64,000 nucleotides of DNA. Source: Bacillus sp. WMMC1349 (GTDB lineage: Bacteria; Bacillota; Bacilli; Bacillales; Bacillaceae). The position numbers and the translations under genes are program-made. The stretch lies in assembly GCF_013155385.1 (NCBI RefSeq), contig NZ_JABJUQ010000007.1:2090001-2154000 (forward strand), given 5' to 3'. Under the pieces are notes generated by a model. The model was not told the origin of the DNA, made no database searches, and saw only the letters and a program-made list of their open reading frames with translations. Positions 28,680 to 36,896 of the stretch are shown here, in pieces. Position 1 is the stretch's first letter; each line of letters starts with the position of its first letter.

Positions 28680-29377
28680 AATTTAAGCAGATTTTCAAAT
28701 GAGTCACATTCAAAAAATCCATTCTCCTTCCAATATTTGTATTCAAAATGACTTTCAGGATAGTTTTGTAACAATAATTTTAAGGTTTGAAAGGTGACTT
28801 CTTGGTTAACACTAGGTGTTAACTTATAATCTGATGAACAAATCTTTAAAATATGTGTAACAATTTCATCCAATTTATTTTCTCTCAAGTTATCTTCAGA
28901 ATTTACAAAACTTGTTTTTAGCTCTACTTTTGAACCCATAAAACTCAATACTTTACCTAAGTAATCTGTAACAAAGTCCGCACCATTACTTTCAGCAGAA
29001 GCTATTACTATACTTGGTTTTCCTATTAATTTAAACAAGTGTGCCCAATAAGATAAGCGATCAATAAGAAGTTTCATATCTGATGAAACATTATGAGAGT
29101 AAACAGGGCTTGCTAAAATAATCAAATCTGCTTTTTCAATTTTTTCTTTGATTAAAGCCCCATCATCATTTTCAAGTATGTCATTTGGACAAGACCCTTT
29201 GTTAAAACAATTTTTACATCCCGTAGAGGGATGTAAATAAAAATCCAAAGGGGTTAATAAATCTATATTCACCTCTCCTTTCAACTTATGTTTAGTAACA
29301 TTTAAAATATTGTTAGTATAACTTACAATTCGTGAACTTTTATTTCGCGATCCTACATACACAAAAATGTTCTTCAA
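28655..29377 (-). CDS. Flavodoxin-fold NAD(P)H-dependent oxidoreductase
   Basis: This 240-residue protein has the fold of the NADPH-dependent FMN reductase / iron-sulfur flavoprotein family. It shows an N-terminal FVYVGSRNKSSR FMN phosphate loop and CKNCFNKGSC with ENDDG (substrate or cluster region). LIILASPVYSHNVSSDMKLLIDR, where flavin binds, and an extra C-terminal segment (about 185-240) that ends in Cys follow. It lies between lanM and the M50 gene. I infer a redox role in maturation, for example reduction of dehydroalanine or a cysteine oxidation, but the family assignment alone does not prove this. Confidence 0.8.
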   Translation of the reverse strand: MKNIFVYVGSRNKSSRIVSYTNNILNVTKHKLKGEVNIDLLTPLDFYLHPSTGCKNCFNKGSCPNDILENDDGALIKEKIEKADLIILASPVYSHNVSSDMKLLIDRLSYWAHLFKLIGKPSIVIASAESNGADFVTDYLGKVLSFMGSKVELKTSFVNSEDNLRENKLDEIVTHILKICSSDYKLTPSVNQEVTFQTLKLLLQNYPESHFEYKYWKENGFFECDSFENLLKLCTDALKC

Positions 29378-29390
29378 ATTCTCACCTCAT

Positions 29391-32300
29391 TTAAATAGAA
29401 AGTACAGAAGGAACCTTTTCTGGATTATTCACTCTTAACAATTGATAAGCAATTCCTGCCAACCCTGTAAATAAGCTAATATCTCTATAGTTATCTGTAT
29501 CTATTAATTTAAATTCACCATTTTTGCTCTTAGCCATAATGACTTGATCAGCAATAGCTTTAGCAACTCCCAAACTATTGTCGTTATCTTTTTTATATTT
29601 CGATAATAGAAAATCTATTATTCCCATGTTACCATGACAAATAGTGTCATTATTCAACAAATGACTTGATATTATTTTGTTATATATAGAGTCTATATTT
29701 AGTTTGTTTTTCGGAAATTCAATACCGATATTTTCAATATCAATCATTGCTAATCCAATACCAGTAATACCATTACACCACCTGTTTTTCAAGATATTAT
29801 CATCGAAGTTTTTATCTTCATACAACAATAACTCTCGAGCTTTTATTAAATATTTATTTACGTTTGTCACTTTCCACATCTTTAGTAAGACTAATGCATA
29901 TCCAATAGCTCCGTGTGAAAATCCATTACCTAAATTACTAACCTCATTTAATCGTTGAGTAAGATATTCAGTATACTTTATGGCTAACTCTATAAAATGA
30001 AGATTTTTATTACGATTATAAAATTTTAACAAAATATTGATTAATCCTGTTACCCCATTAAGATAATCTACTTGTACATTGTTTTCTATTTCATTATCAA
30101 GTAGTTTACAATATTCTTTTACCAACTTATTTATCTCCAAGACATTTTCTTCACAATCTTTCATAATAGAAAATGAATATAAAAAGCCCGGGAATCCAGT
30201 AAGCCCTACTTGCTTATTATCATATAAATCTTCTACATAACATTGATCCAATAATCTATTAGAAAAGTCGAAATATTTCTTGTCGTTTGTTTCTTTATAA
30301 AGATAATAGAAAAATAAATATAATCCGCCTAATCCACCGTAAAAATCTTGTCTAATAGGTATGAGCGACCAATTATTATCGCTTATATTATAAGGTACTA
30401 TCCAACTTATATCTTCTTTAATTACTGCCCGATTTATAATTTCATCACCTATATTTTTTGCCTCACTTAGATAGTCTAGATTTAAAGGCTGAATATATTT
30501 TATTTTCAAATTGGTTTTATACATTTTCTCATTAATAATATTTTTTTTGTAGTCAGTGAAATCACCAAAAAACATATATATAATAGATATTTGCTTTTTA
30601 ATTTCTTGTTCATCTATATTTTGAATATACTTTTTAAAATAATCAAAAGATGTTGAAGTGAAAAACTTAGAAATTCTATTATTTTCGCTATCTATAAGAT
30701 CTGTACTGCAAGTATTGTTAAAAAAAATAGGAATATCATTGTTTAACATATCCTTGACTTCTGAAAGTATTAAATGTTTATCCTCAAAAGGATAACCCCA
30801 CATATTTTCTAGAGCTTTCTCTCTGTCTAGCATATCAGTCAGGAACTCTGGATGTAATGTATGAAATAATATATTAGCATATTGACTAGTATCTCTAAAT
30901 AAGCATCTGACTGATATATTATGGAATTCATTTATAATTCCATTTTCTTCGGTTAATTTCTTTTTGTTTTTTAAAATTATTTCAAAAACATTTTTAAAAC
31001 CCTTAATAATCTCTTCTTTGTATTTTTTATAATCAATTTCGCAATTTTCCATAAATGGAAGGTTATTAGCTCCATCTGTAGTATATTCAGTATAGTCATA
31101 TCTCATTTCATCTGAATTAACATTAACTGGTTGCAGCACTTTAACTTTTTCAGATTTACCGTTTAGTGCACTTAAATCAATGTTAACAGGACTATCAGTC
31201 TTGAGACCAATTGTCGGAAGAAACATTGTTCGAGTTACATGATGAAAAATTGTGTTATTAATTTCATTTAGAGAACCATTTTTATTATTTTTTATTTGTA
31301 GTGGTTGCTGAATTAGAGTTTCAAGATCAATAATAACCGGGTACTCTCCATGTGAAATTAAATTTTCCATATGTATATCAGTACCGTTCAGTAAAAAAAT
31401 TACTCCCATTAACTGTCCAAATCTTACATAGTAGTCTTTTACTTCCTCTATTGAATTACACGGTTTGTATTCTATATAACTTTCAAAAGTATAACTATCG
31501 AATATTAAAGAGTCTGGCACTTTCATATCTTTTATATTCTTTTGTAAATTAAGCCAATCAATAAAGCGTTTAAATGCAATATTAATACTAAGAGGCTTTG
31601 GCTTGTAAAAGATTGTCTGAGATGAAGAAAAGTTTATTTTAGCAACTGTTTTTCCTTTTTGATGTGTATCACCTTCTCCGAATATTATTTCACTAACTTC
31701 GTAATTTTTTATTCCATATTTGTCTATAATACTTTTTTTATCCTTATAAAGTTTATCTATTATTGTTTGTGTATTTTCTATAAAAAATAACGTTGTTGTT
31801 GAAAGTAATCTTGTCATCACAATATATTCGTTGTAGAATTCAATTAATTTTCCTGTGTTGCTATATTGTTCAAGAAAATATTGAAATCGTTCTGTAGATG
31901 AGTCACCTTTTAACTCGTTATTCTCTCTTTGTAAGTTCAATTCTAAAACAATACATTTATGGGCAATATCTATTAAAAATGAACCTAATTGTTTTACTAA
32001 ATTGTCAACAAAATGATTTTTAAATATAACATCATACTGATTATCATTTATAAATGATTCAATTTTATTTTTACTATAATTTATAAACGGTCTTAATAAA
32101 TATTGGGGTGATTTTTCTTCATTTTCATTACTATTGTCATAAGTGAACTGATGAATCGATTTATGAAAAAGTTTATACCATTCTTGCTTTTTAACGCTTT
32201 CTTCATATAGTTGATTAATTTCTTTATTATATGATCGATTGACTGCATTTGAAAAAATATCTTTAGAGTAGGAATTATAAGACAGCATTTTTTCAAATGT

Positions 32301-32435
32301 TTGCTCAGATATAATACTCATATCTGTACGCCACAACTGAAGTGAATTACCATTTATAGACTCATTTAATTTCTCATGTACTTTATACCGCTCTTTGATA
32401 GTCAATGATTTTGAGAGATTTGTAATGTTAATCAT
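29391..32435 (-). CDS. lanM: Class II lanthionine synthetase LanM
   Basis: The 1014-residue bifunctional enzyme dehydrates Ser/Thr and then forms thioether rings. The N-terminal dehydratase domain (about 1-600) has the kinase-like DIHMENLISHGEYPVIIDLETL region. The C-terminal LanC-like cyclase (about 640-1000) carries zinc ligands Cys887 (RWCNGITG), Cys933 and His934 (TICHGNMG). Both halves look intact. AAAGGAG precedes the ATG. It follows the two precursor genes after a strong hairpin. Base composition is clearly more AT-rich than the flanking core genes, consistent with horizontal gain. Confidence 0.95.
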   Translation of the reverse strand: MINITNLSKSLTIKERYKVHEKLNESINGNSLQLWRTDMSIISEQTFEKMLSYNSYSKDIFSNAVNRSYNKEINQLYEESVKKQEWYKLFHKSIHQFTYDNSNENEEKSPQYLLRPFINYSKNKIESFINDNQYDVIFKNHFVDNLVKQLGSFLIDIAHKCIVLELNLQRENNELKGDSSTERFQYFLEQYSNTGKLIEFYNEYIVMTRLLSTTTLFFIENTQTIIDKLYKDKKSIIDKYGIKNYEVSEIIFGEGDTHQKGKTVAKINFSSSQTIFYKPKPLSINIAFKRFIDWLNLQKNIKDMKVPDSLIFDSYTFESYIEYKPCNSIEEVKDYYVRFGQLMGVIFLLNGTDIHMENLISHGEYPVIIDLETLIQQPLQIKNNKNGSLNEINNTIFHHVTRTMFLPTIGLKTDSPVNIDLSALNGKSEKVKVLQPVNVNSDEMRYDYTEYTTDGANNLPFMENCEIDYKKYKEEIIKGFKNVFEIILKNKKKLTEENGIINEFHNISVRCLFRDTSQYANILFHTLHPEFLTDMLDREKALENMWGYPFEDKHLILSEVKDMLNNDIPIFFNNTCSTDLIDSENNRISKFFTSTSFDYFKKYIQNIDEQEIKKQISIIYMFFGDFTDYKKNIINEKMYKTNLKIKYIQPLNLDYLSEAKNIGDEIINRAVIKEDISWIVPYNISDNNWSLIPIRQDFYGGLGGLYLFFYYLYKETNDKKYFDFSNRLLDQCYVEDLYDNKQVGLTGFPGFLYSFSIMKDCEENVLEINKLVKEYCKLLDNEIENNVQVDYLNGVTGLINILLKFYNRNKNLHFIELAIKYTEYLTQRLNEVSNLGNGFSHGAIGYALVLLKMWKVTNVNKYLIKARELLLYEDKNFDDNILKNRWCNGITGIGLAMIDIENIGIEFPKNKLNIDSIYNKIISSHLLNNDTICHGNMGIIDFLLSKYKKDNDNSLGVAKAIADQVIMAKSKNGEFKLIDTDNYRDISLFTGLAGIAYQLLRVNNPEKVPSVLSI

Positions 32436-32454
32436 TTTAGTTTACTCCTTTAAA

Positions 32455-32497
32455 AATATAGGTTGATAAAAAATAAAATATTTTATCAACCTATATT
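32455..32497 (-). terminator. Strong hairpin between lanA1 and lanM
   Basis: A perfect 17-bp stem (32455-32471 with 32481-32497) has a nine-base loop and only a short T stretch after it. It probably acts as a leaky terminator or 3'-end stabiliser, making more precursor mRNA than lanM mRNA, as in many lantibiotic operons. Confidence 0.75.
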
Positions 32498-32516
32498 ATT
32501 ATTTTTAATTCAATCT

Positions 32517-32732
32517 TTATTTATTATCTTTTCCACATTTAAATGCTGCTGAACCTAGATAAGATCCTACCCCACTAATAAGAAAACTACAAATAGGTGT
32601 AGAATTTGGCTCAACTTGTCCCCTACTACCACTAGATCCATATATTTTTTCCATTTCACTGATAGATAGTTCTCTTAAGCTACTTCCAATTGCTGAATAA
32701 ACTTTTTTATCAGAAATAGATGTACTTTTCAT
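32517..32732 (-). CDS. lanA1: Lanthipeptide precursor LanA1 (cytolysin small-subunit-like)
   Basis: Precursor of 71 residues. The leader contains the class II pattern LRELSISEMEKIYGS, with a double-glycine-like site after Gly32-Ser33. The core holds two cysteines, Cys48 in STPIC and Cys66 in GSAAFKC, and several Ser/Thr. This resembles CylLS, which has TTPAC at its start and SAKFC at its end, but here GKDNK extends past the last cysteine. Predicted rings are Thr45 or Ser44 to Cys48, and Ser61 to Cys66. GAGGAGG lies upstream. Confidence 0.88.
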   Translation of the reverse strand: MKSTSISDKKVYSAIGSSLRELSISEMEKIYGSSGSRGQVEPNSTPICSFLISGVGSYLGSAAFKCGKDNK

Positions 32733-32924
32733 CTATCTATCCTCCTCAAATCATAAATAACTATTCTCATATCCAAGTCAATTGATATGAGAATAAAATC
32801 ACAGTAGCAGTAATAATTACCGAGTATATACATATACACGTCAATGGAAACTCTACAAAAATTATTTAAAAAACTATATTTTATTAATTGGTAATCCAAC
32901 AAATTCTATCAAGAACTAATGCTA
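32733..32924 (-). promoter_or_regulatory. Interval between the two precursor genes, with hairpin
   Basis: The 192-base spacer has no ORF. It holds a perfect 11-bp inverted repeat (32763-32773 with 32784-32794) just before the lanA1 ribosome site, without a T-run. A separate promoter for lanA1 is not evident. The hairpin may protect processed mRNA or tune lanA1 against lanA2. Confidence 0.55.
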
Positions 32925-33143
32925 TTAACCTAAGCAGTCTTTGTTGTATGATACAATGCCACCTATCGCACTACCAACTGCTGATATACAGAATTTTGAG
33001 CTTCTAAACGTTGCACTTATTATCGGCGTAATATTTGGACTAACCTCAGATGCTCCATAAATAGTTTCCATTTCATTCACCGAAAGCCTTTTAAGACTCT
33101 CTCCGCATGGATTACTTTTTTTTAAAATAGCTTCTCTAGTCAT
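32925..33143 (-). CDS. lanA2: Lanthipeptide precursor LanA2 (cytolysin large-subunit-like)
   Basis: Precursor of 72 residues. The leader ends LKRLSVNEMETIYGA with likely cleavage after Ala31; one cysteine (Cys13) lies in the leader. The core has Cys52 in SSKFC and Cys70 in SYNKDC, matching the placement of SSAAC and SLKHC rings of CylLL, but the N-terminal TTPVC ring of CylLL is replaced by ITPII without cysteine. The middle is glycine-rich and hydrophobic. AGGAGG lies upstream. It is the first gene of the cluster. Confidence 0.87.
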   Translation of the reverse strand: MTREAILKKSNPCGESLKRLSVNEMETIYGASEVSPNITPIISATFRSSKFCISAVGSAIGGIVSYNKDCLG

Positions 33144-33165
33144 TTTAACAACCTCCTACTATTTT

Positions 33166-33216
33166 TTGTTTAGTACTAAACAACCCTATTATAGAATTAT
33201 ATGGTTTAAATGTCAA
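33166..33216 (-). promoter_or_regulatory. Lanthipeptide operon promoter with palindromic operator
   Basis: On the minus strand TTGACA (33211-33216), a 17-base spacer and TATAAT (33188-33193) form a consensus sigma-A promoter. An 18-bp perfect palindrome (33166-33183, core GTTTAGTACTAAAC) covers the expected transcription start. A repressor bound there would block initiation. Confidence 0.85.
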
Positions 33217-34091
33217 TTAAAAGCAACAATAAATCTTTTAATTATTTTACTTATTTGTTTTGTTGGGCAAAGTGAGAATTCCTTTTTAATCTAACATAAC
33301 CTATTTATGGTTTATTAGTCAATATTATCATGGTCTATTTACATTATTTTAAAAAAGGTATCAAACTCTGGTAATCTTGGTTATCATATGATGGGTTTAT
33401 AACAGATTTTCAATAGCATGGAGCTCCTCCTTTATTATAGTAATCGGAATTCAACAAACGTCATCACGAGAGAAATTACTGAGGCTCCGACAAGATATGA
33501 AACAAAGAATATAGATATGAGAGTTTTTTTGAAAAAGAGAATTCAATATATTCCTATATAAACAAATTATTCTGATATCTAACTGTTTTTTTAAAAAAAA
33601 GACAAACTGTTTAACATTGTATGAGTAAGGAAAAACGCTAAGATGAACCATCAGTAAAATATGAAGTCATTCATAAAAACATCTACAGTACTAAATGGGA
33701 AGATAGACAACAATCTGGAAGAAGAGTGAAGACAAAAGCATGGGGAATTCTCTAAAAATATTACAAATTCATCAATAACATGGCACTGTCAAAAAAATGA
33801 TGGGTATTAAGATAAATGGAAGAAACGTATTACGGATCATGACTAAAACTGTCTTTTTAAAAAAAGATTAATATATTTCCAAATATTAATATCATGAGTG
33901 AAAATATGATTTAAGCTTAAAAAGCTATAGAGGAGAGATGTCACCAGTATTACACCAAATGAGGGGGCTCACCATAGTTGTGGGCTATTCACAACGATTT
34001 TAAGAATCAAACGAGACTTTTAAGTTTTGCAATTCATAAGGCATCTATCCCCACTCTATGCTAAAAGAATGGGGATATCATGCAACTTTTA
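33217..34091. other. AT-rich upstream flank of the lanthipeptide cluster
   Basis: No intact gene is seen. I looked for further precursor peptides and found none with a leader motif. From about 33740 to 33960 on the plus strand lie IS3-type remnants (separate entry). An inverted repeat near 34056-34078 follows the yqxK stop, but without a T-run. Confidence 0.5.
33740..33960 (+). mobile_element. Degenerate IS3-family orfB fragment
   Basis: In shifting frames the plus strand reads KKMMGIKINGRNVLRIMTKT and KSYRGEMSPV. These fit the OrfB segment of IS150/IS3-type transposases (VNHKxVLRIM..., then KSYRGExGxxAPN). Frameshifts and stops destroy it, and no ends are recognisable. It suggests a past insertion next to the lanthipeptide cluster. 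Confidence 0.4.
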
Positions 34092-35255
34092 TTATACCTG
34101 AACCTTCCCATACGTCCCGCCGCCTCCAGCTTTTAACTGCATCTCTCCGTTTCTCGCTTTGATCACGAGTTGCGCGGTTTGCGGGCGAAGCAATTGAAGG
34201 AGTTCCTCTTCCTTCACATGATGAAGAATATTCATTTCGGTTCCGAAGGCTTGTTTTAATTTCTCAATCGTCTTCGGTCCAATACCAGGAATCATCTGGA
34301 GTGGTACTTGATGGACGTATGGAGGACGTTTGATTGGACTTACATCTTGATCGCTGAGTTCTTGCAGTCGGATGCTGACACCTTTGGTGAATTTTTGACT
34401 GCCGCATGCTTTGCATTCGGTTTGATCATGCTCTTTAAGGTATCCGCATTTTTCACATGCGGTTTGATAATATTTTCCTAATTGTGGATTCATTCCGTAA
34501 TTTGCTGTAATCCGTCTTCCTTGGCTGTTTGTTAAGGCAAGCGAGATTTCGTGAAAACTTGCATGTTTGAGCAGCAGTTTATTATATTCTCTGCCGATTT
34601 TCCCTAAAGAGTGGGCATCCGAATTGGTCAGAAAAGGATACTGATTCAGTTCAGAGATATGTGATGCCATCGAGGTGTCACTTGAGAGACCAAGTTCGAC
34701 CGCGTCGATCAACCTCTCATCAAAAACCTCTGTCAACGATAACTTAACGCCTTTTCCGTACAAACTTTTATGTGGTGTAAAAATATGAGCGGGAATGAAT
34801 AAACCGCCAAGCTTCTTCACTTCCTGCTGAAGGTTAATACCTGTCTCATAGAGACGTTGTGAGCTGAGATGGATGTTTGTCACTCGTTTTGAGAGCCAGT
34901 TAGAGAATTGTTTCATTTTGGCGATCGTCGGCATAAACGCCAGTACGTGAATAGGACCACGGCACTTGTTATCATAGATTTCGATTTCAGATCCGCATAA
35001 CAGGACGGTATCTTTGTATTGAATTCCGCCGTCCTCAAGCTCCCGGTAACGTCCCAAGGAAACCCCTTTTTCAATTTCAGCTAGCACCTCGGGCGAATGG
35101 CAATCAATAATCCCAATTAATCCCATTCCTTTATGTTCACTTGCTTCAATTAAAATCTCAGCGAGCGTTAATGATTGAGCTCCAGTGATTTTGACAGGTC
35201 TGCCTGATTCAGTTCGCCCGATATGGATGTGCATATCCGCGAATATGTCTATCAT
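34092..35255 (-). CDS. yqxK: EndoQ-like PHP-domain endonuclease YqxK
   Basis: The 387-residue protein starts with an N-terminal PHP metal domain (DMHIHIGRTESGRP, IIDCHSP, FIPAHIFTP, LTNSDAHS). A four-cysteine zinc finger (CEKCGYLK...CKACGS) and a C-terminal helix-hairpin-helix (MIPGIGPKTIEKLKQAFG) follow. This is the layout of endonuclease Q, which in known cases nicks DNA 5' of deaminated bases; in Bacillus YqxK is the EndoQ homologue. Its start overlaps the nudF stop. Confidence 0.9.
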   Translation of the reverse strand: MIDIFADMHIHIGRTESGRPVKITGAQSLTLAEILIEASEHKGMGLIGIIDCHSPEVLAEIEKGVSLGRYRELEDGGIQYKDTVLLCGSEIEIYDNKCRGPIHVLAFMPTIAKMKQFSNWLSKRVTNIHLSSQRLYETGINLQQEVKKLGGLFIPAHIFTPHKSLYGKGVKLSLTEVFDERLIDAVELGLSSDTSMASHISELNQYPFLTNSDAHSLGKIGREYNKLLLKHASFHEISLALTNSQGRRITANYGMNPQLGKYYQTACEKCGYLKEHDQTECKACGSQKFTKGVSIRLQELSDQDVSPIKRPPYVHQVPLQMIPGIGPKTIEKLKQAFGTEMNILHHVKEEELLQLLRPQTAQLVIKARNGEMQLKAGGGGTYGKVQV

Positions 35256-35818
35256 GACTTCGCTTCAAGTGCTTTTTGCATCTGCAAATACAAAATGGCA
35301 TAAGCCGTCTTTGCATCATAGATTTCTTGGCTTTCTACCAGTTTCTGCGCTTCCTGAAGCGGCACCTCCATGACTTCAACAAATTCGTCTTCATCAAGGT
35401 CTCGTTTTTCTTCAAGCGGGGTTAATCCTTCAGCTAAATATAGATGTATCAATTCATCAGCAAACCCTGGAGATGTGTAGAAAGCCGTGATTTTCTTCAG
35501 GTTTTGAGCCGTATAGCCCGTTTCTTCTTCAAGTTCCCGAAGTGCTGTATATTCTGGTTTTTCTCCTTTTTCAAGCTTACCCGCAGGAATTTCAACAATC
35601 GTCCGTTCCAGCGGCTTTCTATACTGCTTAACCAAGATGATGTTGTTTTCATCTGTTAAAGCCAACACAGCCACAGCTCCAGGATGCTTCACAATTTCTC
35701 GTTTGCTCGTTTTGCCGTTTGGCAGTTTGACATCTTCAATATAAAGATCGATCACTTTTCCTGAAAAAAGTTTTTCTTTTCGGATGGTTTGCTCCTCTAA
35801 ATGTTTCAATTTCATCAT
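35252..35818 (-). CDS. nudF: ADP-ribose pyrophosphatase
   Basis: Nudix hydrolase of 188 residues that splits ADP-ribose to AMP and ribose-5-phosphate. The Nudix box GKLEKGEKPEYTALRELEEETGY is complete. FYTSPGFADELIHLYLA is the following loop typical of ADP-ribose enzymes. The yqxK-nudF order is as in B. subtilis. Confidence 0.94.
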   Translation of the reverse strand: MMKLKHLEEQTIRKEKLFSGKVIDLYIEDVKLPNGKTSKREIVKHPGAVAVLALTDENNIILVKQYRKPLERTIVEIPAGKLEKGEKPEYTALRELEEETGYTAQNLKKITAFYTSPGFADELIHLYLAEGLTPLEEKRDLDEDEFVEVMEVPLQEAQKLVESQEIYDAKTAYAILYLQMQKALEAKS

Positions 35819-35960
35819 CTCCTAAGTTCTGTTGCTGCTATTTATCCCATCCATTTTATCATACAACATGAAAGTCTGCTGTTTGTTACCGGTGTCAATT
35901 AGTTGAAAACCTCGTTCCTTTGTATTACGTTCAATATAATGAGAAATGAGGAGTGAGACG

Positions 35961-36860
35961 ATGGAAAAACGAATGCTTGGTCATTCTGATTTGAAAGTAA
36001 GTGAAGTTGGTCTTGGCTGTATGTCTCTCGGCACAGACAAACAGCAGGCATTAGCCATTTTAGATGAAGCACTAGCGTTAGGTATCAATTATTTGGATAC
36101 TGCGGATTTATACGATTTCGGACGCAATGAAGAAATGGTTGGCGAAGCCATCAAAGCCAGACGAAAAGACATTATCTTGGCGACAAAAGTAGGAAATCGC
36201 TGGGAGGATGGCAAATCGGGCTGGTATTGGGATCCTTCAAAAGCATACATAAAAGAAGCCGTCAAAAAAAGCTTAAAACGTCTGCAAACCGATTATATTG
36301 ACCTTTATCAGCTTCACGGCGGAACAATTGCAGACAACATCGATGAAACAATTGAAGCATTTGAAGAATTAAAACAGGAAGGTGTCATTCGCTATTACGG
36401 TATTTCTTCGATTCGCCCAAATGTTATAAAAGAATTTGTCAAAAAATCGAGTATTATCACGGTGATGATGCAATACAGTTTATTGGATAGACGTCCTGAG
36501 GAATGGCTCTCATTTCTGACAGAACACAAAGTCAGTCTGATCGCAAGGGGCTCGCTAGCAAAAGGACTTCTCACAGAGAAACCTGTCTCCAATAGCGGTT
36601 ATTTAGCTTATCCCAATGAAGAACTCCTCAAAGTGAAAACAGACATTAAAAAAACAGCGCCTGATTTAACCATGACTGAAATGGCCTTGAAGTATATTCT
36701 TGCTCAACCCGGAGTCGGTGCGGTGATTCCAGGAGCAAGCAATCTCACACAGCTTCGGGAAAACACGATGGCTGTCGGCGGACGCCAATTGACAGATCAA
36801 GAAATGAAAGCATTGCGGTTTTATACAAAACGTAACGTGTACACCGTTCACCGTAGCTAA
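35961..36860 (+). CDS. yqkF: Aldo/keto reductase YqkF
   Basis: NADPH-dependent oxidoreductase of 299 residues. The catalytic tetrad is visible: Asp and Tyr in DTADLYDFGRNE, Lys in LATKVG and His in LYQLHGG. The C-terminal cofactor segment AVIPGASNLTQLRENT is present. The start at 35961 was chosen because AGGAG lies seven bases upstream, inside the longer frame. The physiological substrate is unknown. Confidence 0.92.
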   Translation: MEKRMLGHSDLKVSEVGLGCMSLGTDKQQALAILDEALALGINYLDTADLYDFGRNEEMVGEAIKARRKDIILATKVGNRWEDGKSGWYWDPSKAYIKEAVKKSLKRLQTDYIDLYQLHGGTIADNIDETIEAFEELKQEGVIRYYGISSIRPNVIKEFVKKSSIITVMMQYSLLDRRPEEWLSFLTEHKVSLIARGSLAKGLLTEKPVSNSGYLAYPNEELLKVKTDIKKTAPDLTMTEMALKYILAQPGVGAVIPGASNLTQLRENTMAVGGRQLTDQEMKALRFYTKRNVYTVHRS

Positions 36861-36864
36861 AAAA

Positions 36865-36896
36865 GAAAACACCGTCTTCTTTAAGGCGGTGCTTTC
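36865..36896. terminator. Shared yqkF/yqkE terminator
   Basis: A ten-base stem with one mismatch (36865-36874 with 36887-36896) sits between convergent yqkF and yqkE. Confidence 0.75.

Noticed and set aside
33217..34091. Additional lanthipeptide precursor or regulator upstream of lanA2
   Set aside because: No frame shows a class II leader motif (EMxxIxG) with Ser/Thr/Cys-rich core or a helix-turn-helix; only short chance ORFs and IS relics are seen.
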